Positions 5,561 to 11,895 of a stretch of 12,190 bases of DNA are shown here, piece by piece. Under the pieces are notes generated by a model. The model made no database searches and was not told the origin of the DNA. It saw only the letters and a list, made by a program, of their open reading frames with translations. Numbering within the stretch: position 1 is the first letter of the stretch; each line of letters opens with the position of its first letter. The DNA comes from Actinomycetes bacterium (GTDB lineage Bacteria > Actinomycetota > Actinomycetes > Actinomycetales > JAJYRW01), in the NCBI GenBank assembly GCA_021793895.1, contig JAJYRW010000008.1, positions 1 through 12,190 of the forward strand. The letters run 5' to 3'. The position numbers were made by a program, and so were the translations under genes.

Positions 5561-8107
5561 GTGGCCCAGGTGGGATCACCTCGTGCTGCGTATGCGCCGC
5601 GCCTTGTAGAACCAGACATTCGCGCTGCGATCGATGAGGTCCTGGCAGACCCCTCAGAGTTGCTCACGGTCATCGTCGTCCAAGCCCCGCCGCAATGCGG
5701 GGGAACACGCGTTGTTAAAGATGGCTTGGTACCCCGCCTGCGTGCTGAACTCGGTCAGGACTTGGTCAACATAGACACCGAATGGCCACGACGAGGGAGC
5801 GTCGCATATAACTTGGACGCAGTTCACCTCCCGCAGGAACCGCCACACAAAGATTCCCGGTTGCGTCTGATCATCACTTCGTGTGCGGATCTTGCTGAAT
5901 TGCCAGCGTGGGCATCCGGAGCCAGAATTTCAAGGCGTGTCTTCACGCTGGGACTCCTTTCCCTCGTTGAAGCGCAAAACCTCCTCGAATCTCACCTTGG
6001 GGGCTCGGTCGATCCAGCAGCAGTACGTACGCTCACCCGCCTTAGCGGGTTTTTGCCTGAGGTGCTCGAATGGCTCGTTGCGGAATGCCGGATGCGCGGT
6101 GGTATTGAGAGAATCGACGGTAGCTGGAGGCTCCTCGACGACCCGATACGCGTCGTGTTTACCCCCAACGTGGAAAGTCGAATCTCGGCGCTCCCCGCGA
6201 CGACTTTCAGCGTTCTATGTGAGTTGGCGCTCGCCGAACCGGTACCCACTAACGCTATGTCGGTCGATGTCCACGAGATGGCACAGGGCCTGCTCGCAGA
6301 TGGCGTGCTGTGTTCTCATACCGGCGACACGGTGGTTTTTGCCGCTCCGGGTGTCGCCGAAGCAATTCGGTCACTCAGCTCCGAATCGGATAAAGCGCGG
6401 ATACACAAAGCTTCCGTCGCCGAGGGGCGCCTAACCGAATCGGCCCTGCGGTGGGCCGCACATCATGGCGAACCGGTAGCCCTTGATGGAGTTGTGCGAC
6501 TTGCAAAGGAGCATCTTGATGCACACGACTGGCTTCCCGTAATCGCTATCGCCGACATCATTGCGGAACATCCTGAATGTTTAGGGCAGCCAAACGGGAC
6601 GCGAAACGAAAAAGAGCTGCAAAGCCGGAACGCGCTGCTTGCCGAACTGCATCTGCACGCGGCCCAAGCCGCTCGGTTCCTTCCCGATCCGGAACGCGCA
6701 CACGGCCACCTCGATATCGCAGAAGACCAGATGCTTGCGACGTCAACGCCACAACGGGCCAGTGCACTGTTCAAGCGCCTGCGAATTATTCGGGCAGAAC
6801 TCTTGCATTATCACCAGGGTGAACTCGATCTGGCGCTCAGTCATCTGAACCGGATGAGTGAGGAATCCGCACACGCTGAGTCCATTGCGCACAGCGTGCT
6901 GCATCAGGTTTGGGGCGGTCGCAGTCGCGCGGCCCGTGAAGCTATTCAAGTCAAAAGCCGGGAACTACGGCGTTGTCCACCTCGCCTTCGCAGGCGCGTG
7001 GCGATCGCCGAGACCGTTGCTCTTATTGCACTGGGACGCCCGCAGCAGGCGCTAAGGAAACTCACCCACATTGCGCTGCAACAAACGTTGTCCAGTCCGC
7101 GCGCAGCGTGGACGAATGAGGAACAGCAGGCGGCGTATGTGATCGCGGCTTTGAGCAGCGACGGACCGGCCGCATTCCCCACTCTGCGCAAACACCTAGT
7201 CAGTACCGCAGATGATGCATATCGACCAGATCTCGTTACCTTCTATCTAGCACGCGCTTCCTGGGAGTTCGCAGGTGGCAATATTGATGAGGCACACCGG
7301 CTGGCGAGCATTGCGTTGGAAGTTACGGATCTTCTTGACCCCTCGGGCGTTGCGGCAGCGCTCATTGCTTTGGTAGCAGAAACGGCGGCGCTGCGCGGTG
7401 ACCGCGCCCGGGCCCGCACTATGATTGCGCGTTTTCGCCGTGTCCCATTGCGGTCCTCGGCCGCCATTCAGGGCGGGACGGAGGCTCATATTGCAGCTGC
7501 CCGCTATCTGGGTATGGAATCGGCGCCCAATACGTTTGTGCTGCACACTGCTGAAACTTTTATTGAAAACGGCCAGTTCGGGTTCGCCGCTGAAATTCTC
7601 TATGTTGGCGTACGGTTTCAAGATCGAGCGGCGGCAAAAGCGCTCTGCCGTATCGCGCAGTATTTAGATGGAAATCTGCACACCATGCGTGTTGGGCATG
7701 CCCAGGCGCTGCTCGAAGAGGACCCCGTTTCGCTGCTTAATTTGGCGGACAGTCTCAGCAAAGCCGGCCTCCTTCTCTACGCTGCGGAGGCTGCTGCGGC
7801 AACGCTCGCAGCCAGCAGCGTTCCAGATGCCATCCGGCGCCGGGCAAAAGCTTGCATAAATTCCATTGCGGCGACGCAAAGCATTCTTGGACATGCTCTG
7901 CTGCAGAAATACGCCAGTGCCGTGCCAGATGGAGTCTCGCTTACGCCGCGCGAAGCGGAAATAAATCTCCTCATCAGCGAGGGACTAACTAATCGGGAGA
8001 TCGCGGCAAGGCTGCACCTTTCCCGGCGCACTATTGAGGGACACATCTCTCGCCTTTATCGTAAAACTGGCGAAACCCGACGGGCGCCGGGACGCCGCAT
8101 CCGTTGA
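5561..8107 (+). CDS. Large LuxR-family transcriptional regulator (MalT/LAL-like) with degenerate P-loop
   Basis: This is an 848-residue cytoplasmic DNA-binding protein. The C-terminus is a LuxR/GerE helix-turn-helix: LTPRE (794-798), TNREIAARL (about 810-818) and the recognition region RRTIEGHISRLYRKTG (about 822-837). Residues 1 to about 290 look like a STAND-type NTPase module, and the long middle is Ala/Leu-rich and helical, consistent with TPR-like repeats. Where MalT-type proteins have GxxxxGK[ST], this one has APPQCGGT (42-49), lacking the Lys, and I see no clear Walker B, so nucleotide binding is probably lost. Start: GTG 5561 is the first codon after an in-frame TAG (5531). GTG 5570 is an alternative; neither has a clear Shine-Dalgarno. 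Its divergent position suggests, but does not prove, that it controls the surface protein. Confidence 0.87.
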   Translation: MAQVGSPRAAYAPRLVEPDIRAAIDEVLADPSELLTVIVVQAPPQCGGTRVVKDGLVPRLRAELGQDLVNIDTEWPRRGSVAYNLDAVHLPQEPPHKDSRLRLIITSCADLAELPAWASGARISRRVFTLGLLSLVEAQNLLESHLGGSVDPAAVRTLTRLSGFLPEVLEWLVAECRMRGGIERIDGSWRLLDDPIRVVFTPNVESRISALPATTFSVLCELALAEPVPTNAMSVDVHEMAQGLLADGVLCSHTGDTVVFAAPGVAEAIRSLSSESDKARIHKASVAEGRLTESALRWAAHHGEPVALDGVVRLAKEHLDAHDWLPVIAIADIIAEHPECLGQPNGTRNEKELQSRNALLAELHLHAAQAARFLPDPERAHGHLDIAEDQMLATSTPQRASALFKRLRIIRAELLHYHQGELDLALSHLNRMSEESAHAESIAHSVLHQVWGGRSRAAREAIQVKSRELRRCPPRLRRRVAIAETVALIALGRPQQALRKLTHIALQQTLSSPRAAWTNEEQQAAYVIAALSSDGPAAFPTLRKHLVSTADDAYRPDLVTFYLARASWEFAGGNIDEAHRLASIALEVTDLLDPSGVAAALIALVAETAALRGDRARARTMIARFRRVPLRSSAAIQGGTEAHIAAARYLGMESAPNTFVLHTAETFIENGQFGFAAEILYVGVRFQDRAAAKALCRIAQYLDGNLHTMRVGHAQALLEEDPVSLLNLADSLSKAGLLLYAAEAAAATLAASSVPDAIRRRAKACINSIAATQSILGHALLQKYASAVPDGVSLTPREAEINLLISEGLTNREIAARLHLSRRTIEGHISRLYRKTGETRRAPGRRIR

Positions 8108-8167
8108 CGAGAGATACCTGTGAAAATTATCGAGCATGCGTCACCCTGCGGCACGCTTTGCCAAGAA

Positions 8168-8182
8168 AATTCGTTTCGAATT
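8168..8182 (-). terminator. Possible intrinsic terminator for the ykoF-like gene
   Basis: AATTCG-TTT-CGAATT is a perfect six-base-pair inverted repeat 26 bases beyond the ykoF stop. Read on the - strand it is followed by TTCTTGG, giving a short U-rich tail. The stem is A+T-rich and the loop only three bases, so strength is doubtful. The convergent LuxR-type gene ends 60 bases away. Confidence 0.35.
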
Positions 8183-8208
8183 GAATTAAACGGGCGTGGG
8201 ACTGTTCG

Positions 8209-8931
8209 TTAAACCGGTGTCGGACTATTCATTGAAATAGTCGCGTGCGTAACCACGTGCTGCACATTCGCACCCACGCTAATCCACGCATTTGCGACCG
8301 TTTCCAAAACATTTGCCAAATCGCCGTCTAAGCGCGTCGCGAAGTGATCGGAGCCGGAATAAATTCCCGCCTGCTTCGCTTCCTCAATCACCGCATAAAT
8401 CGGGGCCATATGATCTCCCGGTACCTCGGCGGTACGGGGACGGTCTTGCGGTGCCGCTTCGCCGCTTTCCAATGCCGAATCCTCGGCCTCCAGCACCGCA
8501 TCGGCGCCCTGCCGTTTCGGCTCAGCGGGAGTGGCGCCGTCCTTAATCGCATCGAGTAGCGGGTAAAGCGACCAGTGCGCGCGGGCGCGGTGCTCAGTTT
8601 GATCCAAACGCACCGGGTTGGCCCCCAGCGCCGAGACTCCGGGCGGTAATTCGCATTGTAATTCGCCCGGGCAGCCGCGCGAAAGCAAAATTGAAACCGA
8701 AATATGGGCGGCCGATTTTGCCGCCGCCAAAATGACGTCCCGCAGGTATTCCATAATGCGCTGTTCGGGGCCCGATATGAATGTAGAAATATCGCCGGTG
8801 TCTATTTCTAAATCAGTGGGATTGGCGGCAGATAAAGCATCTATAATGATGCGAACATAATCGGAATCATAAACGGAAAGCGTGAAACGCGCGCCTACTC
8901 CGTATTGCTGGGGCGTGATTTGTGTGGTCAT
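8209..8931 (-). CDS. ykoF: YkoF-family thiamine/hydroxymethylpyrimidine-binding protein
   Basis: This is a predicted soluble protein of about 240 residues built of two related halves. The first half has YGVGARFTLSVYDSDYVRII, LEIDTGDISTFISGPE and SRGCPGELQC; the second has DHMAPIYAVIEEAKQAGIYS, DHFATRLDGD and VGANVQHVVTHATISMNSP. These match the YkoF family, whose Bacillus member binds thiamine and its pyrimidine moiety and lies next to the YkoEDC thiamine-precursor transporter. Between the halves is an acidic, Ala/Glu-rich linker (around PAEPKRQGADAVLEAEDSA). I chose ATG 8931, just before the domain; TTG 8958 and GTG 8943 are weaker upstream options. No signal peptide is seen. It is divergent from thiYXZ, which supports a role in handling thiamine precursors, but no riboswitch precedes it on its own strand. 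Confidence 0.87.
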   Translation of the reverse strand: MTTQITPQQYGVGARFTLSVYDSDYVRIIIDALSAANPTDLEIDTGDISTFISGPEQRIMEYLRDVILAAAKSAAHISVSILLSRGCPGELQCELPPGVSALGANPVRLDQTEHRARAHWSLYPLLDAIKDGATPAEPKRQGADAVLEAEDSALESGEAAPQDRPRTAEVPGDHMAPIYAVIEEAKQAGIYSGSDHFATRLDGDLANVLETVANAWISVGANVQHVVTHATISMNSPTPV

Positions 8932-8995
8932 TACCGTATTCACCCGTTTCGTGATCAAACCCTGTTGGCCGCCAGCCTAGGCGACGATGTTGATT

Positions 8996-9004
8996 TGCTA
9001 GCAT
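8996..9004 (+). promoter_or_regulatory. Candidate extended -10 promoter of the thiYXZ operon
   Basis: TGCTAGCAT fits the extended -10 pattern TGnTAnnnT. A start about seven bases downstream would fall near 9011, at the 5' edge of the conserved riboswitch core. No -35 box is visible at the expected distance. Confidence 0.35.
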
Positions 9005-9005
9005 C

Positions 9006-9099
9006 GGCGCTACACGGGAGCTCGGTTGGCCGGGCTGAGAGGAAGGTCATCAACCTTCGACCGCTGAACCTGATCTGGGTAATTCCAGCGCAGGGAGCC
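9006..9099 (+). ncRNA. TPP riboswitch (THI element)
   Basis: This cis-acting leader senses thiamine pyrophosphate and represses the downstream uptake operon. Conserved blocks are present in order: ACACGGGAG (9012-9020), a P3 stem GCTCGG/CCGGGC (9020-9025 with 9030-9035), CTGAGA (9035-9040), an extra hairpin GAAGGT/ACCTTC (9042-9047 with 9053-9058), the core ACCTGATCTGG (9068-9078), the P4/P5 arm CTGG/CCAG (9075-9078 with 9085-9088), and GCGCAGGGA (9088-9096). The extra hairpin before CCG is typical of actinobacterial versions as I recall them. The outer P1 helix (GGC 9006-9008 with GCC 9097-9099) looks weak, so the exact ends are approximate. Confidence 0.95.
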
Positions 9100-9109
9100 T
9101 TCTCTTAAA

Positions 9110-9143
9110 CCCGTGCCCATCTAGTGGAAGGGCACGTTAAGTG
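9110..9143 (+). promoter_or_regulatory. Shine-Dalgarno-sequestering hairpin: riboswitch expression platform and thiY RBS
   Basis: The thiY Shine-Dalgarno GGAAGGG (9126-9132) lies eight bases before GTG 9141 and decides that start. CGTGCCC (9112-9118) is exactly complementary to GGGCACG (9130-9136), so this hairpin would hide part of the ribosome site. CCCGTG (9110-9115) can instead pair with CACGGG (9013-9018) in the aptamer. This suggests a switch between a hidden and an open ribosome site, hence translational control. There is no U-run after the hairpin, arguing against a terminator. Confidence 0.6.
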
Positions 9144-10208
9144 CATCAATATATGGCAAATTACGCCAAGAAAAGTTTTCGTACCTTATTCCGTGCGCGA
9201 CTAGCGGCCGCGGCCCTGGCCGTCGCGCTACTGGCTGGTTGCGGTTCGCAAACAGAACCGATTGCGGACGACACCCCGCACCTTACCGAGGTGAGTTTCG
9301 CACTCGATTGGGCACCAAATACCAATCACGTTGGGGTGTATGTGGCCGATGAACTGGGCTACTACGAGGAAGCGGGAATCGACCTCGAGATATTGCCCTA
9401 CGGGTCGGCATCGGTCTCGCAACTCGTATCAGCGCGAGAAGCGGATTTTGGAATCGCCGGGCAAGCTCCCGTTCAAATGGGGCGCACGGCGGGCCTGGAT
9501 CTAATTTCCGTCTATCGCGTGACACAAAAAGACGCGGGGCGCCTGGTCGTATTGGGCGATCGGGAAGATTTACAGCGGCCCGCTGACTTAGATGGCCACA
9601 TCTTCGGCGGTTTTGGGGCGCCGCTGTACACCGCGCTGGCCCAGGGGACCATCCGGGGCGATGGCGGGGCGGGTGAATTTGAAGAGGTTGTGCTGGACAC
9701 CGGAGCGTATGAAGCGCTATCGCAGGGGCGAATTGACTTCACACTATCGGTGGCGACGTGGGAGAACATTCAAACTGAGCTTGATGGTCACCCGTACCGG
9801 GCATTCAGTTATCAAGATTTCGGATTGCCCCAGCAGCAAGCAACCGGAATTGTCTCTTCGGATAACTACCTGGAGGAAGACCCCGATGCGGCGCGCGCTT
9901 TTGTGCAGGCCACCGCGCGCGGCTATGAATATGCGGCGCAAAATCCGGACGAAGCCGCCGATATTTTGATCGCTGCGGACCCCGACACCCTGGGCACTGC
10001 CGAAGAATTGGTGCACCGCTCGATGCAGGTGCTTGTCGATGAGGAATACTTGATCGCTCCGGAGCGCGAAATTGGAACAGCCGACCCGGTGGCGTGGGAG
10101 GAATTCGGCGAATTTTTGTTCTCCGGTGAGTTCCTTACCGATTCGGAAGGCGACGTGGTCACCGAGGAGCCGGATTGGACCCAGTACTACACCGACGAGT
10201 TCCTGTAA
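9141..10208 (+). CDS. thiY: ThiY-like thiamine pyrimidine-precursor ABC transporter substrate-binding lipoprotein
   Basis: This is the extracytoplasmic receptor of a thiamine-precursor ABC importer, 355 residues. The N-terminus has basic residues, a hydrophobic core and a lipobox LLAGC with the lipidated Cys at 34. The mature part begins with an NMT1/THI5-like fold: FALDWAPNTNHVGVYVADEL, then GYYEEAGIDLEI, then SAREADFGIAGQ, the usual opening of ThiY-type binding proteins. ThiY in Bacillus binds formylaminopyrimidine, a degraded-thiamine salvage intermediate; whether this one prefers that or HMP cannot be read from sequence. GTG 9141 is chosen for its strong Shine-Dalgarno; ATG 9153 would be 20 bases from it. 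The TPP riboswitch leader and the following permease and ATPase confirm the thiamine context. Confidence 0.93.
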   Translation: MHQYMANYAKKSFRTLFRARLAAAALAVALLAGCGSQTEPIADDTPHLTEVSFALDWAPNTNHVGVYVADELGYYEEAGIDLEILPYGSASVSQLVSAREADFGIAGQAPVQMGRTAGLDLISVYRVTQKDAGRLVVLGDREDLQRPADLDGHIFGGFGAPLYTALAQGTIRGDGGAGEFEEVVLDTGAYEALSQGRIDFTLSVATWENIQTELDGHPYRAFSYQDFGLPQQQATGIVSSDNYLEEDPDAARAFVQATARGYEYAAQNPDEAADILIAADPDTLGTAEELVHRSMQVLVDEEYLIAPEREIGTADPVAWEEFGEFLFSGEFLTDSEGDVVTEEPDWTQYYTDEFL

Positions 10209-10975
10209 TGCGCATGGGGCGGGCGATCGCGGCGCCGCTTCTCGCTTTTTTGGTACTGCTGGCGCTGTGGCAGGTTGTGGCGATGGCGCAGCTCGTGCCG
10301 CCCGACATGCTGCCCGCCCCCACGCGTGTTGTCAGCGCCGCCACCGCAGAGCGTGATTCGCTGCTGCGGCACACTGCTCCGACCGTGCTTGCCACTTTGG
10401 TGGGTTTCGCGCTTTCGGTGACGGTGGCCTTCCTAACCGCCACCGTGCTGGATTTTTCCCGCGCGCTGCGGCGAGCGATTTTGCCGCTGCTGATTGTGAG
10501 TCAGACGCTCCCGCTTATTGCGCTGGCTCCTCTGGTGGTTTTGTGGTTCGGGTTTGGATTATTGCCCAAGATTTTGCTCGTTGCGTTCGTGACGTTCTTT
10601 CCGATGGTGGTGGGGTTCATGCGCGGGTTTGAATCCGCCGACCCACAGGCCCAACAGCTGCTGGCTTCGATGGGAGCTTCGCGGACGGTCGTGTTTCGCC
10701 TCATTCGACTGCCGGCTGCGACGGCCTCGTTCTTTTCAGCGCTGCGCATTTCGATTACGTATGCCGTGGTGGGAGCGATTTTCGCGGAATATGCCGGTGC
10801 GGTGGCCGGGCTCGGCGTCTACATGCAATCAGCCAAGAACGTATTTCGTACCGATCTGGTGTTGGCAGCCGTGGCCGTGAGCACCATCTTGACGCTCGCG
10901 CTGTATTCAATCGTGGTGGCGATTGAGCGGTTTTGCGCACCGTGGCTGCGCATTGCGGCGGGTGATCAGCAGTGA
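10208..10975 (+). CDS. thiX: ThiX-like thiamine-precursor ABC transporter permease
   Basis: This is a binding-protein-dependent transport permease of about 255 residues with roughly six hydrophobic helices, starting at about residues 7-26 (APLLAFLVLLALWQVVAMAQ). The cytoplasmic EAA-type loop that docks on the ATPase is visible as QLLASMGASRTVVFRLIRLP, followed by ALRISITYAVVGAIFAEY, as in the NitT/TauT/SsuC permease family. ATG 10208 overlaps the thiY stop (TAATG, one base shared), a typical coupled junction. A longer reading from GTG 10175 would overlap thiY by 34 bases and adds a non-membrane stretch, so I reject it; ATG 10214 is also possible. Function is assigned from operon position between the ThiY-like receptor and the ATPase. 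Confidence 0.92.
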   Translation: MRMGRAIAAPLLAFLVLLALWQVVAMAQLVPPDMLPAPTRVVSAATAERDSLLRHTAPTVLATLVGFALSVTVAFLTATVLDFSRALRRAILPLLIVSQTLPLIALAPLVVLWFGFGLLPKILLVAFVTFFPMVVGFMRGFESADPQAQQLLASMGASRTVVFRLIRLPAATASFFSALRISITYAVVGAIFAEYAGAVAGLGVYMQSAKNVFRTDLVLAAVAVSTILTLALYSIVVAIERFCAPWLRIAAGDQQ

Positions 10976-11787
10976 AGTACGCGGCCTCCACCGGGGAAGG
11001 GGATGAATTTTGGACGGCGACCGGCGCCTTGGAATTGCGCGGTCTGGCAAAGAGTTTTGATACCAAAGCGGTATTGCAAGACGTGTCGCTAAAAGTAGCC
11101 GCGGGTGAGGTCGTGGCAATTGTCGGGCCCTCGGGAAGTGGCAAGTCCACGCTGCTGTCGCTGTTGACCGGTGCGCTTGCCCCCGATGCCGGTGAGATAT
11201 TTTTTGCCGGTCAGCCGGTGCGCGGGCGGCAGCGCCCATTTGCGTTCATGCCGCAGCAGGACGTGCTACTGCCCTGGCGGCGCATTATCGATAATGCCGC
11301 GATTGGGCTGGAAGTGGCCGGATGGCGCCGAAATCAAGCCCGGAGAGAGGCGCAGAAACTGCTGAAGCCCTTCGGGCTGAGTGGGACGGAGGCGATGTAC
11401 CCGAGCCAGCTTTCTGGTGGGATGCGCCAGCGCGTATCGTTTTTGCGCACCGTGGTGCAAAGGCGGCCGGTACTGCTTTTAGACGAACCCTTTGGCGCGC
11501 TCGATGCGATTACCCGTGATGAACTGCAGCGCTGGTTACTAAATATTTGGCAGCAAAACCGGTGGAGCATTTTATTTATCACCCACGACATATCTGAAGC
11601 GGTGCGACTTGCCGACCGGGTTTACGTATTGCCCTTGGAACCCGGTCCGCTGCAAGGCGAGGTGGTGGTGTCCCGCGATATTCCGCGCGGGGACGGGTTC
11701 ATGTCTGATCCGCAGGTGGGGTCGTTGGTTGAGCAGTTGTATGCAGTGTTGCGGCACGTGAGCGGCGGGCCAGGGTCAGCACCGTGA
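10972..11787 (+). CDS. thiZ: ThiZ-like thiamine-precursor ABC transporter ATP-binding protein
   Basis: This is the ATPase of the importer, 271 residues. It has Walker A GPSGSGKST (52-60), the Q-loop region MPQQDVLLPWR (about 93-103), the signature LSGGMRQR (147-154), Walker B VLLLDEP (167-173), the D-loop GALDA and the H-loop His205 in FITHDISEA. The PQQDVLLPWR form is characteristic of the NitT/TauT/SsuB/ThiZ group. The GTG start overlaps the thiX stop by four bases (GTGA). The 19 or so residues before the first beta strand are longer than usual, but no better start is visible. It is the last intact gene of the operon; no good terminator follows. Confidence 0.93.
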   Translation: MKYAASTGEGDEFWTATGALELRGLAKSFDTKAVLQDVSLKVAAGEVVAIVGPSGSGKSTLLSLLTGALAPDAGEIFFAGQPVRGRQRPFAFMPQQDVLLPWRRIIDNAAIGLEVAGWRRNQARREAQKLLKPFGLSGTEAMYPSQLSGGMRQRVSFLRTVVQRRPVLLLDEPFGALDAITRDELQRWLLNIWQQNRWSILFITHDISEAVRLADRVYVLPLEPGPLQGEVVVSRDIPRGDGFMSDPQVGSLVEQLYAVLRHVSGGPGSAP

Positions 11788-11895
11788 GCGGAATGAGTGT
11801 GACGATGGCCAGGATCGACAGCGTGGCGAAACTCGACACTGCTAGTAGCGGGCCGGCTGCGAATGCCGCCGCGATGAGGAAGGCGGCGGGCGCCC
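11699..11895 (-). pseudogene. Possible C-terminal remnant of a membrane protein, antisense to the thiZ end
   Basis: On the - strand, 11895-11791 reads as a strongly hydrophobic stretch (AAFLIAAAFAAGPLLAV, then LSILAIVTLIPLTVLTLARR), enough for two membrane helices. A short polar tail then stops at 11699 inside thiZ. Upstream on this strand the sequence is antisense to the alcohol-dehydrogenase remnant, so no complete gene exists. It may be the tail of a lost transporter or simply chance hydrophobicity. No function is claimed. Confidence 0.2.

Noticed and set aside
8035..8107. Possible frameshift at the end of the regulator, because its tail (GETRRAPGRRIR) is unlike the usual LuxR ending
   Set aside because: No alternative frame restores a better LuxR-type tail, and the recognition helix is already complete.
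8130..8160. GCGT/ACGC stem after the LuxR-type gene as a terminator
   Set aside because: Only four base pairs with a long loop and no clear U-tract.
10175..10207. Longer N-terminus for the ThiX-like permease
   Set aside because: It would overlap thiY by 34 bases and adds MDPVLHRRVPV, which is unlike a permease start; the TAATG junction is standard.
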